A stretch of DNA of 64,000 bases from Ruminiclostridium cellulolyticum H10 (GTDB taxonomy: Bacteria; Bacillota; Clostridia; Acetivibrionales; DSM-1351), in NCBI RefSeq assembly GCF_000022065.1, contig NC_011898.1, positions 496,001-560,000 on the forward strand. The letters are read 5' to 3'. Positions 34,153-43,572 of the stretch are shown piece after piece (the stretch's first letter is position 1; every line of letters starts with the position of its first letter). The position numbers and the translations under genes are program-made. Under the pieces are notes generated by a model that made no database searches, was not told where the DNA came from, and worked only from the letters and a program-made list of their open reading frames with translations.

Positions 34153-36525
34153 ATGACGGGTTATAGGATTATTATAACGGGCATTGTACAAGGAGTAGGC
34201 TTCAGACCTTTCATTTTTAACCTGGCAGAAAGGTTTGGAATGAAAGGTTGGGTAGGCAACACTGACAGCAACGTAATAATAGAGATTGATTCAGATTTTC
34301 AAAAGGTAGTTGACTTTATAAATGAAATTAAAAAATCGGCACCTGTCCTATCCAGAATAAAATCAATAGAATACAAAGACATAGTATATCAAGGCTTTAA
34401 GAATTTTGAAATCAGACACAGCCAAAAGAATTCCAAGGGGCCTGTTTTCATATCACCGGATGTTGCAACCTGCTGCGATTGTCTAAGAGAAATGAAAGAT
34501 AAAAGTGACAGAAGATATAGGTATCCATTTATCAACTGTACAAACTGTGGTCCAAGGTTCACCATAATTAAGAATATTCCTTATGACAGGGATAATACCA
34601 CAATGAAATATTTCGAAATGTGTGAAAATTGCAGGCAGGAGTACACAAAGCCTTCAGACAGACGGTATCACACACAGCCTGTATCTTGCCATGAATGCGG
34701 CCCCCATCTGAGTATAGCTGATGAAACAGGAAAAATAATGCGGGAAATACAATCAAGCAGAGAATGTATCACTTTTACAGCTGACTTGGTTAAAAAGGGT
34801 AATATTGTTGCTGTAAAAGGCATAGGCGGATATCACCTTGCTTGCGATGGATTGAACAAAAAAGCTGTTGACAGACTCAGGACCAGAAAACACAGGGATG
34901 ACAAGCCTTTTGCAGTAATGGCAAAGGATTTAAGGACAGCTGAAAAGTATTGCAAAATCAACTATGTTGAAAAAAACATATTGACTTCAACTGCAAGTCC
35001 CATTGTCTTGCTTGAAAAAAAAGACGGTGTAATTCTACCTGAATCCTTAGCACATCTTAACAGGTACCTTGGGGTTATGTTGCCCTATACTCCTGTTCAC
35101 CATTTATTGTTTGAGGAAAAAGGTTTTCCCGAGCTTCTGGTAATGACCAGCGGAAACTTGAGCAACGAACCGATTTTTTACAAGGACGAGGAAGCTGTGG
35201 AAGGACTTCAGGGAATTGCAGACGCTTACCTGACAAATAACAGGGAAATATATATAAGAACTGATGATTCCGTTACTAGAGTATTTAATGCTAAAGAATA
35301 TATCATAAGAAGGGCGAGGGGCCATGTACCAAATCCTGTTTCCATAAATGTGCACGAATTACTGGATATGGATAAAACTATTGAAATACCGTCGGTACTT
35401 GCCTGTGGAGGAGAGCTTAAAAATGTTTTTTGCTTGAATAAAGGCAAAAACTTCTATTTAAGTCATCATATTGGGGATTTAGAAAATGAAAGTACTAATA
35501 TTGCTTTTCGTAATGGGATTGAACACTTTAAGCGATTGTTTGATATATCACCCCAATTAATAGCATATGATCTTCACCCCAATTACTATTCATCTCAATA
35601 CGCACTTAAGCAACGGTATGTTGAAAAAGTTTCCATACAGCATCATAAGGCACACATTGCCTCTTGTATGGCAGAAAATAAGCTAAAAGGTGATGTAATA
35701 GGAGTTTCCTTTGACGGAACAGGCTACGGTGAAGATGGAAACATATGGGGAGGAGAGTTTTTTACGGGAGGTTATTACGGCTTCCGTAGAGCCGGACATC
35801 TGGCTTATGTTATGATGCCTGGAAGTGATTCTGCCGTAAGACATCCTTGGCGTATGGCTTTAAGCTATTTGTATGCGTCAGTTCAGGGAGTACCTGATAA
35901 GGTAATGGAAATAACGAATAAGCTTCCGGCATTTATGGATAGAAGTAAGGAAGAGATAATTTTTACAATAAAAATGCTTGAAAAAAGAATAAATAGTCCG
36001 TTTACTTCAAGTATGGGTCGTTTTTTTGATGCGGTTTCGGCTTTACTTGGTATTAAAACAAATATCAGCTATGAAGGACAGGCCGCTATTGAACTGGAAT
36101 ACTATGCCGATTTGTCCTGCACCGACCCCTACCTTTTTGATATTGAAAAAACGGTATTTGAAGAAAGCTTTACAATTAACACAGGCTGTACCATTAAGCA
36201 GATTGTTGATGATATTCTGGCAGGAAAAGGTTTAGGTTACATCTCTTCCAGATTTCATACCACAATAGCCCATATTGTCCTTGAAGGATGTTTGAATATC
36301 AGAAGCAGGAAGGGTCTGAAGAATGTTGTTTTAAGCGGTGGAGTATTTCAAAACATAACGCTTCTTAAAATGACGGTGGATTCATTGGAAAAACAAGGTT
36401 TTAAGGTCTTTATCCATTCCGAAGTACCGTCAAACGATGGTGGAATATCATTGGGACAGTCGATAATGGCAATCGCACAAATGATCAAAAAGAGACAAGT
36501 TGACTTTCCAGCTCTTGAAGATTGA
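34153..36525 (+). CDS. hypF: Carbamoyltransferase HypF
   Basis: This 790-residue enzyme converts carbamoyl phosphate to the carbamoyl adenylate used for CN ligands of [NiFe] hydrogenase. Its domains, in order, are an acylphosphatase (GIVQGVGFRPFIFN, 1-90), two zinc-finger segments (CCDCL ... CTNCG and CENC ... CHECG, 105-185), a YrdC-like domain (~200-380), and a Kae1-like domain (HHKAHIAS, SFDGTGYGEDGNIWGGEF, ~480-790). Length and motifs are complete. It is first of hypF-C-D-E. Confidence 0.95.
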   Translation: MTGYRIIITGIVQGVGFRPFIFNLAERFGMKGWVGNTDSNVIIEIDSDFQKVVDFINEIKKSAPVLSRIKSIEYKDIVYQGFKNFEIRHSQKNSKGPVFISPDVATCCDCLREMKDKSDRRYRYPFINCTNCGPRFTIIKNIPYDRDNTTMKYFEMCENCRQEYTKPSDRRYHTQPVSCHECGPHLSIADETGKIMREIQSSRECITFTADLVKKGNIVAVKGIGGYHLACDGLNKKAVDRLRTRKHRDDKPFAVMAKDLRTAEKYCKINYVEKNILTSTASPIVLLEKKDGVILPESLAHLNRYLGVMLPYTPVHHLLFEEKGFPELLVMTSGNLSNEPIFYKDEEAVEGLQGIADAYLTNNREIYIRTDDSVTRVFNAKEYIIRRARGHVPNPVSINVHELLDMDKTIEIPSVLACGGELKNVFCLNKGKNFYLSHHIGDLENESTNIAFRNGIEHFKRLFDISPQLIAYDLHPNYYSSQYALKQRYVEKVSIQHHKAHIASCMAENKLKGDVIGVSFDGTGYGEDGNIWGGEFFTGGYYGFRRAGHLAYVMMPGSDSAVRHPWRMALSYLYASVQGVPDKVMEITNKLPAFMDRSKEEIIFTIKMLEKRINSPFTSSMGRFFDAVSALLGIKTNISYEGQAAIELEYYADLSCTDPYLFDIEKTVFEESFTINTGCTIKQIVDDILAGKGLGYISSRFHTTIAHIVLEGCLNIRSRKGLKNVVLSGGVFQNITLLKMTVDSLEKQGFKVFIHSEVPSNDGGISLGQSIMAIAQMIKKRQVDFPALED

Positions 36526-36623
36526 AATGCAAATCATCAGGGTATATACTCTATAATGTACGTTAATAGAACCTTTTAATATAAATACAGTTAACTAATA
36601 TATAACAACAGGGGGATTAAGAT

Positions 36624-36848
36624 ATGTGTTTAGGATTACCTGCAAAGGTTGTAAGTATTGATGGAAACAGCAGTAATGTTGAAATGATGGGAGTAACGAA
36701 CAAGGTTTCGATAGATCTTTTGGAAAGTGTCAAGGTTGGTGACTATGTTCTTGTACACGCAGGATGTGCCATACAGGTTCTTGATGAGGAAGAGGCACTT
36801 AAAACTATAGATATATTCAATGAAATAAAGGAGCTTGGCATTAAATGA
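36624..36848 (+). CDS. hypC: Hydrogenase maturation chaperone HypC
   Basis: This 74-residue protein begins MCLGLPAKV; after Met removal, Cys2 is the functional residue that shuttles the Fe(CN)2CO unit with HypD. Its stop overlaps the hypD start by 4 bases. It has a GGGGG site upstream. Confidence 0.95.
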   Translation: MCLGLPAKVVSIDGNSSNVEMMGVTNKVSIDLLESVKVGDYVLVHAGCAIQVLDEEEALKTIDIFNEIKELGIK

Positions 36849-37930
36849 GAAACTATATAGATGATTTCAGGGACAGTGAGGTTATAAGCAGAATCGTACA
36901 AAGCCTGCAAGGTTACTCCGGGCCTAAGTTGAAAATAATGGAAGTGTGCGGAACCCATACAATGGCTATATCCAGATATGGACTCCGTTCACTTCTCCCC
37001 CGGCAAATAGAACTGGTTTCAGGGCCGGGATGCCCTGTCTGCGTAACACCAACGTCTTATATTGACAGTGCGACTGAGCTTGCAGATAGCAAGAATGTAA
37101 TCATTACTACCTTTGGGGATATGATGAGAGTTCCTGGAAACAACAGTACGCTACTTCACAAAAAGGCTCAAGGCAGCAACGTCCAGATGGTGTATTCTCC
37201 ACTTAATGCAGTTGAATTGGCGAGAAATAATCCAGACAAGGAGGTTGTTTTTTTATCGGTAGGTTTTGAAACAACAACACCTGTAATAGCACTCTCCGTA
37301 CTAAAGGCAAAAAGCGAGGGTATAAAAAATTATTCAGTGCTTACTGCAAATAAGACTATGCCCGAGGCAATCAAGGCCTTGGCAGATGACAAGGAACTTC
37401 AAATTGACGGATTTCTGTATCCGGGACATGTTTCTGCTATAATTGGTACAGACTTTTTTTCCTATGTGGCGTATAATATGGAAAAGGCTGGTGTGGTGGC
37501 AGGCTTCGAACCATTGGATATACTGTATTCCATTAAGGTGCTAGTAGATAATATTGCAAACGGGAGCATTGTGTTTGAGAACATGTATTCTCGAATTGTA
37601 GCAAGGGAGGGAAACATCAAAGCACAGCAAAAAATGTACGAGGTTTTTGAACCTGTTGATGTAGTTTGGCGTGGAATAGGCATGATTCCCAGATCCGGTT
37701 TAGGGCTTGTAAAAGATTATGAACAGTTCGATGCTGCAAAAAAATTTGATATAAAATCTAAAGATATACCTGAGCCAAAAGGATGTCTGTGTGGAGAGGT
37801 TCTCAAAGGGAAAAAACGTCCTGGAGACTGCAAGCTTTTCAAAAAAAGATGTACTCCCGAAACTCCGGTAGGTTCATGTATGGTTTCTTCTGAAGGGACC
37901 TGTGCCGCGTACTACAAATATGGAGAATAA
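36845..37930 (+). CDS. hypD: Hydrogenase maturation protein HypD
   Basis: This 361-residue Fe-S scaffold assembles the Fe(CN)2CO group with HypC. It has CGTHTMAI, SGPGCPVCVTP and the C-terminal cysteine series in GCLCGEVLKG, CKLF, RCTPETPVGSCMVS. It is translationally coupled to hypC. Confidence 0.95.
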   Translation: MRNYIDDFRDSEVISRIVQSLQGYSGPKLKIMEVCGTHTMAISRYGLRSLLPRQIELVSGPGCPVCVTPTSYIDSATELADSKNVIITTFGDMMRVPGNNSTLLHKKAQGSNVQMVYSPLNAVELARNNPDKEVVFLSVGFETTTPVIALSVLKAKSEGIKNYSVLTANKTMPEAIKALADDKELQIDGFLYPGHVSAIIGTDFFSYVAYNMEKAGVVAGFEPLDILYSIKVLVDNIANGSIVFENMYSRIVAREGNIKAQQKMYEVFEPVDVVWRGIGMIPRSGLGLVKDYEQFDAAKKFDIKSKDIPEPKGCLCGEVLKGKKRPGDCKLFKKRCTPETPVGSCMVSSEGTCAAYYKYGE

Positions 37931-37969
37931 AAATATATAGCACAAAATGCGGAGGCTAATAAATCAAAT

Positions 37970-38983
37970 ATGGAAAAAAATATGGTAACCATAGCCCATG
38001 GTAGCGGCGGAGCAGCTACTTCTAGGCTGATTGAACAAACATTTAAAAAGCACTTTGATAACGACATATTGTCGCAGGGAGATGATTGTGCAAGACTGGA
38101 TATAGGTGATGCAAGAAATCTGGTATTTACAACCGATAGTTTTGTGGTAACTCCTATATTTTTTAACGGAGGTAATATAGGAAAGCTCGCGGTATGCGGT
38201 ACAGTCAACGATCTGGCAACCAGCGGAGCAAAACCTCTTTATTTAAGCTGTGGATTTATTATTGAGGAGGGCTTTGATTTAGAGGATTTGGAAGAAATAG
38301 TTAAAACAATGAGTGCCACCGCCCGTGAATGTGGTGTCAAAATAGTAACTGGTGACACTAAGGTAGTTCAAAAAGGAGCTGCAGACAAAGTATTTATTAA
38401 TACTTCGGGTATAGGGGTTATCCCCGATGGCTTGAACATTTCGGGTAAAAATGCTAAGGCTGGAGATAAGATTATAATATCAGGCACTATAGGTGACCAT
38501 GGTAGCAGTATTTTTCTTGAACGTGAAAATATGGGTTTTCAGGCAAAAATCCAAAGTGACTGTGCTCCTTTATCAGGTATGGTACAGGATATATTATCAG
38601 TTGTGCCTGACGTTCATGTTTTAAGAGACCCTACCAGGGGAGGAGTTGCTACAACCCTGAATGAGATTGCTGTCCAAAGTAATGTTTCTATTCTGATAAG
38701 GGAAGACAGTCTGCCTGTAAAACGTGAGGTTCAGGGAGTCTGTGAGCTTTTGGGTATGGATCCTTTATATATGGCCAATGAGGGAAAAATGCTTTGTTTT
38801 GTTAGTGAAGATAAGTCAGAAAGGGTACTGGAAGTGCTTCGTAAAAACAAATATGGTAAAGATGCAAGGATAATAGGAGAGGTAACAGAAGAAAGACAAC
38901 CCAAGGTTCTCCTAAAGGCACTCAGTGGGGGGAACAGAATTATCAGTGTTCTTGCAGGGGACCAGCTCCCACGCATTTGCTAA
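37970..38983 (+). CDS. hypE: Hydrogenase maturation protein HypE
   Basis: This 337-residue PurM-like ATPase dehydrates the carbamoyl group on its C-terminal Cys to a cyano group. It has HGSGGAATSRLI at the N terminus, GDDCARLD and TGDTKVVQ, and the required terminal PRIC. It follows hypD by 39 bases. hypA and hypB (nickel insertion) are not present in the window. Confidence 0.95.
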   Translation: MEKNMVTIAHGSGGAATSRLIEQTFKKHFDNDILSQGDDCARLDIGDARNLVFTTDSFVVTPIFFNGGNIGKLAVCGTVNDLATSGAKPLYLSCGFIIEEGFDLEDLEEIVKTMSATARECGVKIVTGDTKVVQKGAADKVFINTSGIGVIPDGLNISGKNAKAGDKIIISGTIGDHGSSIFLERENMGFQAKIQSDCAPLSGMVQDILSVVPDVHVLRDPTRGGVATTLNEIAVQSNVSILIREDSLPVKREVQGVCELLGMDPLYMANEGKMLCFVSEDKSERVLEVLRKNKYGKDARIIGEVTEERQPKVLLKALSGGNRIISVLAGDQLPRIC

Positions 38984-39021
38984 AGCAGTTTCCTATTTTT
39001 TATTAGGGGGGGGAAGGAACC

Positions 39022-39750
39022 TTGATTATATCAATAAAGGATTTAGGTAAGGTTTATAAAAATGGGCAGATAGAGGTTGAGGCGTTAAGAAATGTCGATG
39101 TAAATATTGACAAGGAAGAATTTGTTGCAATAATGGGGCCGTCCGGGTCAGGAAAATCAACGTTAATGAATATTATAGGCTGCCTTGACAAATCCACTAC
39201 AGGGGAATATTGGCTGGATGGAGTTAATATTTCTACGCTTAATGAAACTGAACTGGCAAGGGTAAGAAACCGTAAAATAGGTTTTGTTTTTCAATCGTTT
39301 AATTTGCTTCCAAGAATTACTGCCCTGCAAAACGTTGAACTTCCAATGATATATGCCGGGGTAGGTGCAAAGGAGAGGCGTAAAAGAGCTATGTTGGCAT
39401 TGGAGAGGGTCGGACTTGAGAAAAGAGTGCATCACAAGCCAAACGAAATGTCTGGAGGACAGAAGCAGAGGGTTGCTATAGCAAGGTCCCTTGTTAATTC
39501 TCCTGCCATTATACTTGCTGATGAACCGACAGGTAACCTTGATAGTACGGCTGGAGAAGAAATAATGACAGTATTTCAGGACTTGAACCGGGAAGGAGTT
39601 ACTATTGTACTTGTAACTCACGAGCCGGACATTGCAGAGCATACTAAAAGAGTATTACGATTTAAAGACGGTATGCTAAGAAGCGATGAAATAGTCCAAA
39701 ACCCACTTGATGCAAGAAGTGTATTAAGTCAGTACAAGGAAGAAGCCTAG
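39022..39750 (+). CDS. ABC exporter ATP-binding protein, MacB/LolD (YknY) type
   Basis: This 242-residue ATPase has Walker A GPSGSGKST, the family segment GFVFQSFNLLPRITALQNVELP, the signature MSGGQKQRVAIARSL and Walker B IILADEPTGNLDS. It starts at TTG 39022 after a GGGGGG stretch. It heads a four-gene unit with a Yip1-like protein, a MacA-like adaptor and an FtsX-type permease, the same parts as the Bacillus YknWXYZ exporter. Confidence 0.92.
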   Translation: MIISIKDLGKVYKNGQIEVEALRNVDVNIDKEEFVAIMGPSGSGKSTLMNIIGCLDKSTTGEYWLDGVNISTLNETELARVRNRKIGFVFQSFNLLPRITALQNVELPMIYAGVGAKERRKRAMLALERVGLEKRVHHKPNEMSGGQKQRVAIARSLVNSPAIILADEPTGNLDSTAGEEIMTVFQDLNREGVTIVLVTHEPDIAEHTKRVLRFKDGMLRSDEIVQNPLDARSVLSQYKEEA

Positions 39751-39809
39751 AAGCTTATCCCTTACAAATATAAATTTTGCCGCTGGACAGTGGCAATGGA
39801 GGTATGATG

Positions 39810-40547
39810 ATGGAAGAAAATACACAAGTATCTGTTAGCGGAGCTGTTAGCCTCACGCAAAGCAGTCAGATGAGCTTTATTAAAAGGGTAGCAGGCGTGC
39901 TTTTCTGGCCCGGAAAAACAATGGACAACCTTGCAGAAAGACCAAGAATAGCGTTTCCTTTTATTTTTCTGCCTATTGTACAACTGGCAGCTATTTTTGC
40001 AATGTTCCCTATGTATAGGGAATTTGTTAGAATCAGTACGGAAAAATTGATAGCAAACGGCTTGGAAATACCGGCAGATACATTAGAGACTACTCTCAAT
40101 GTCTCGACAGTTTCAGGGATAATCGGAGGGGCTATAGGTGTTGTAATATCATGGGTTCTGGGATCCTTGATTTTATGGGGAATTATTAAGCTTTTTAAAG
40201 GACAGGGGTATTTTAAACAGATATTGTCCATAACAGGGTATGCCGGCGTAATTACAGTACTTTCAGCCGTGGTACAGGTTATTCAAACCAACATTGCAGG
40301 TGTTTACGACAATATGAGCTATACCAGTATAGCTGTACTTATGCCTAGGATGGACGGAAACTTTATTTTTGGTATGGCTAAGTTTCTGGATGTATTCAGT
40401 ATATGGCACTACGCGGTTATCGCTATAGGTGTTGCCACAGTTAGTAAGTTGCCCAAAAAGAAGGCTTATTTGATTGTTGGTGCGATTTTTGTAATTCAAT
40501 TGCTGTATGCCGGGGTAACTGAATTTAGAATAGCCGGATTAATGTAG
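39810..40547 (+). CDS. Yip1-domain membrane protein (YknW-like)
   Basis: This ~245-residue protein has five hydrophobic segments (about 40-60, 100-135, 145-170, 190-205, 220-240), with the start of the Yip1 domain at VLFWPGKTMDNLAERP. In Bacillus YknW is a Yip1-type partner of the YknXYZ exporter and helps its assembly (family knowledge). The ATG at 39810, six bases after GGAGGT, is preferred over the two ATGs directly before it. Confidence 0.82.
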   Translation: MEENTQVSVSGAVSLTQSSQMSFIKRVAGVLFWPGKTMDNLAERPRIAFPFIFLPIVQLAAIFAMFPMYREFVRISTEKLIANGLEIPADTLETTLNVSTVSGIIGGAIGVVISWVLGSLILWGIIKLFKGQGYFKQILSITGYAGVITVLSAVVQVIQTNIAGVYDNMSYTSIAVLMPRMDGNFIFGMAKFLDVFSIWHYAVIAIGVATVSKLPKKKAYLIVGAIFVIQLLYAGVTEFRIAGLM

Positions 40548-40574
40548 GATTTCATTGGAGACATGGAGGTTAAA

Positions 40575-41912
40575 ATGAAAAAGAAAATAATTATTGGTGT
40601 AAGCCTGGCTGTTGTTATAGTGGCACTGATAGCCGTGGGAGTTGTGAAAAATGCAGGATCAGTTGGTTCAGGGGCTGTTTTTGCAGTACAGACAGGTGAA
40701 ATAAAAAAAGGTGATGTAAGTTCATTTATTTCTGCAAACGGTACAGTTTCTGAAATAGAAAAATCCGAGGTATACATAGATAATCCTGTGAAAGTAACCA
40801 AACTATATGTGAAGCAGAATGACACGGTTAAAAAGGGACAAAAGCTTGCAGATATAGATGTGGATGATTTGAATACCCAGCTTGAAACTCAAAAGCTCCA
40901 GAAGAAAAGTCAGGAATTGCTTCTGAAGAAGGCTAAGACAGCTGATACTACAATCAGTACTTTAAACCATCAGAATGAAATTACGGCAGCAGAAAAAGAT
41001 GTAGCTTCAAAACAGAGGGCATATGAACAGGCTCTTAAAAACCGAAACGAGAAAAAGGCTTTATTTGATGCAGACGCAATTTCAAAAGTTGAGCTGGATA
41101 GTGCTGAAAATACATTAAGAGATGCCGAGGATATGTTGGGTGTTTCAAAATTAACCCTTCAGGCGAAGAAAGATGCCCAGAATGAGACCAGTAAAACAAA
41201 CAGTAAATCAAAAGCCGCCCAACAAATAGATATAGAGTCACAGCAGGTTGCAATACAAACAACTGAAGTTGCAATAAAGGACCTTGAAAATAAGATTAAG
41301 AAATATAAGGCTGCAATGTTCAGTACAATGGATGGAGTTGTATCCCAGGTAAACGTTGCAGAGGGTTCATATACAATGGCAGGTCAGCCTGTATTTGTGG
41401 TTATAAATCCTGATAAGTTGGAAGTTAAGCTTAGTATAAATGAGTTTAACGCAAAACTCATGAAACCGGGACAAGCCGTTGAAATAAGCGGTGATTCAAT
41501 CCCAGACACAGAAAAAGTTACAGGTAAAGTTAAAAGTGTAGCTCCAATGGCAAAAGCAAATACAACCAATACCGGTTCGTCTGAAACGGTTATTCCTGTA
41601 GTTATCAGTTTTGATTCGGTTACACCTTCCATAAAGCCGGGAATCACCGTAAGCTGTGATATTAAGACTGTAGATATTTCTAATGTCCTTACAGTGGATC
41701 TGGATATGTTGGGTCAGGACAAGGATGACAGTAAATATGTATTTGTTATAAGTCCTGATAAAAAGACCATGCAGAAAAAGAAAATTGAGCTTGGCACTAC
41801 TTCGGATATGAAAGCGGAATTGGTAGGCGGCGGATTAAAGGAAGGCGATCTGGTTGTTATGAATCCAAATCCAGCTTATAAGGATGGAGCCCGTATTAAA
41901 ATTAAAGATTAG
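40575..41912 (+). CDS. MacA/HlyD-type efflux adaptor (YknX-like)
   Basis: This ~445-residue membrane-fusion protein has an N-terminal anchor (5-22), a split lipoyl domain (KLYVKQNDTVKKGQKLADID near 90, then MDGVVSQVNVAEGSYT near 255) around a long Lys/Gln/Ala-rich coiled-coil hairpin, and C-terminal beta-barrel domains. It links the permease to the outside in exporters. The ATG at 40575 follows ATGGAGG, which rules out the ATG at 40563. Confidence 0.9.
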   Translation: MKKKIIIGVSLAVVIVALIAVGVVKNAGSVGSGAVFAVQTGEIKKGDVSSFISANGTVSEIEKSEVYIDNPVKVTKLYVKQNDTVKKGQKLADIDVDDLNTQLETQKLQKKSQELLLKKAKTADTTISTLNHQNEITAAEKDVASKQRAYEQALKNRNEKKALFDADAISKVELDSAENTLRDAEDMLGVSKLTLQAKKDAQNETSKTNSKSKAAQQIDIESQQVAIQTTEVAIKDLENKIKKYKAAMFSTMDGVVSQVNVAEGSYTMAGQPVFVVINPDKLEVKLSINEFNAKLMKPGQAVEISGDSIPDTEKVTGKVKSVAPMAKANTTNTGSSETVIPVVISFDSVTPSIKPGITVSCDIKTVDISNVLTVDLDMLGQDKDDSKYVFVISPDKKTMQKKKIELGTTSDMKAELVGGGLKEGDLVVMNPNPAYKDGARIKIKD

Positions 41913-41941
41913 TAAAAACGGGATTGGAGGATAAACAGAAA

Positions 41942-43159
41942 ATGAATATAATTGAGAGCTTTAAACAGGCTTTATCAAGTCTTAGAGCAAACAAGCTCCG
42001 TTCCGTCCTGACAATGATTGGTATAATTATGGGTGTGTTTTCGGTTATAACTATCGTTGCAATCGGAAATGCTACGCAGAGCTATGTGGACAGTGAATTT
42101 GCCAAAATAGGAGCTAATATACTGATTGTATCTTACAAGACAAGCAGCTTAAATACCAATGATATGCTGAAAAGTGACGATTTGAAGGCGATAAGTAAAA
42201 GTGTTAAAGAAATAAAGAATGTCGGAACGGACATTAACAGATCCGGAACCATCCGCCTTGATAACAAAACAAGAAATGCTAGTATAAACGGTATTTCATC
42301 ACAGTACAAGGACATTGTTCCCGTTGAAATGGCACAGGGCAGAATGATAAATGAAATTGACAACTCTACAAGATCAAATGTTGTTGTTATTGATGAGGAG
42401 TTTGCAAAAGCCAATTTTGGGAATCAGGACCCGATAGGGCAAAAACTTAAGGTTACTCTTGGCTCCGGGAGTACTCTAAGGTTAAGGGTGGTAGGAGTAA
42501 CTAAAATTGAAGAAACTCCGTTTGGTGGGATGATCGATAACGAAAGCAGGCCGGTAAGGCTTACCATTCCTATGACTACACTTCAGTCATATCATCCTGA
42601 TTCTGACCAGTTCAACTATATTTATGTTTCAGTAGATGAAAAGGATAAGACTGTTCTGAAAAAAATAGCTGATAAGATAACAAAAACCCTTGAAAGCAAG
42701 CATGGGAATAAGGATAAATATTCCATACAATTTTATTCTGACTTTCAGGATGGTTTGAATACAGTACTCAATGTAATATCTTCAGTACTTCTGGTTATAG
42801 CCGTAATTACATTGATTGTAGGAGGTATAGGCATCGTAAATATACTTCTGGTTTCTGTTACAGAGCGTATCAGGGAGATAGGTGTAAGAAAGGCTCTTGG
42901 GGCCAGAAAGCGGGATATAGTAGTACAGTTTATAACTGAATCTATTATTCTTACGGGGATAAGCGGTGTAATTGGTATTATTATGGGGATTCTAGGGGGA
43001 TTTATAATTTCTTCCCTTGTAAAAATTCCACCGGTTCTGAACATTCAGGTAATAGTACTTGCTTTTCTGGGATCTATTGCTCTGGGTCTGTTATTTGGAG
43101 TTTATCCTGCAAAGAGGGCAGCAGACCTTGATCCGATAGAATCACTGAGATACGAATAA
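41942..43159 (+). CDS. ABC exporter permease, MacB/FtsX type (YknZ-like)
   Basis: This 405-residue protein has one N-terminal helix (RSVLTMIGIIMGVFSVITI), a large extracellular MacB core domain (~50-270) and three C-terminal helices, with the conserved loop VTERIREIGVRKALGARKRD. It ends DLDPIESLRYE, a family hallmark. In Bacillus such a system exports or removes toxic peptides; the substrate here is unknown. Confidence 0.92.
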   Translation: MNIIESFKQALSSLRANKLRSVLTMIGIIMGVFSVITIVAIGNATQSYVDSEFAKIGANILIVSYKTSSLNTNDMLKSDDLKAISKSVKEIKNVGTDINRSGTIRLDNKTRNASINGISSQYKDIVPVEMAQGRMINEIDNSTRSNVVVIDEEFAKANFGNQDPIGQKLKVTLGSGSTLRLRVVGVTKIEETPFGGMIDNESRPVRLTIPMTTLQSYHPDSDQFNYIYVSVDEKDKTVLKKIADKITKTLESKHGNKDKYSIQFYSDFQDGLNTVLNVISSVLLVIAVITLIVGGIGIVNILLVSVTERIREIGVRKALGARKRDIVVQFITESIILTGISGVIGIIMGILGGFIISSLVKIPPVLNIQVIVLAFLGSIALGLLFGVYPAKRAADLDPIESLRYE

Positions 43160-43170
43160 TAGGCATTTTC

Positions 43171-43212
43171 TTTAAGCGGCCAGCCTATAAAAAGCTTGGC
43201 CGCTTAAAATTT
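43171..43212. terminator. Terminator after the YknWXYZ-like operon
   Basis: A 12-bp stem TTTAAGCGGCCA/TGGCCGCTTAAA with a 14-base loop is followed by ATTTT. The A-rich left flank means it could also serve the convergent small gene on the minus strand. Confidence 0.85.
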
Positions 43213-43225
43213 TGACATATTCGGA

Positions 43226-43402
43226 TTACATACTTCTGCATTTGGATACCAGTGTTCCCGATACCATTCCGATAAGAAAAGCTCCTCCAACAATTCCTAA
43301 AGCCATTGTAGTAGAAAGTGAAAAGTCTGTATCTTCAGATGATTCAGGAATTTGATTGCATTTTTTTGTTGTTCTGGCGTATTTTCTGTTTCGTTCGTTC
43401 AT
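43226..43402 (-). CDS. Small single-pass membrane protein, unknown
   Basis: This is a 58-residue protein. A basic N-terminal half (NERNRKYARTTKKC) and a short acidic linker precede a hydrophobic segment (~30-50, MALGIVGGAFLIGMVSGTLV), then SKCRSM. The start at 43402 is chosen because AAAGGAGGGG lies just before it; the longer frame to 43465 includes this site. I recognise no family. Confidence 0.55.
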   Translation of the reverse strand: MNERNRKYARTTKKCNQIPESSEDTDFSLSTTMALGIVGGAFLIGMVSGTLVSKCRSM

Positions 43403-43572
43403 CTTTACCCCTCCCTTTTTATTGAAACTCAATTTAATCAATTGTATTATTAGCATTTGTGTCATATTTAATTACGCAATAACCTTTTCTATCTTGAATA
43501 TATACGAAAATTTTTATTATACTATATATGACAAGTAAAAATACTATAATTTGTTAATTAAAGGAGGTATTT

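Noticed and set aside
39022-43159. Lantibiotic or bacteriocin self-immunity transporter
   Set aside because: No precursor peptide or modification genes are nearby; the gene set fits the housekeeping YknWXYZ/MacAB type.
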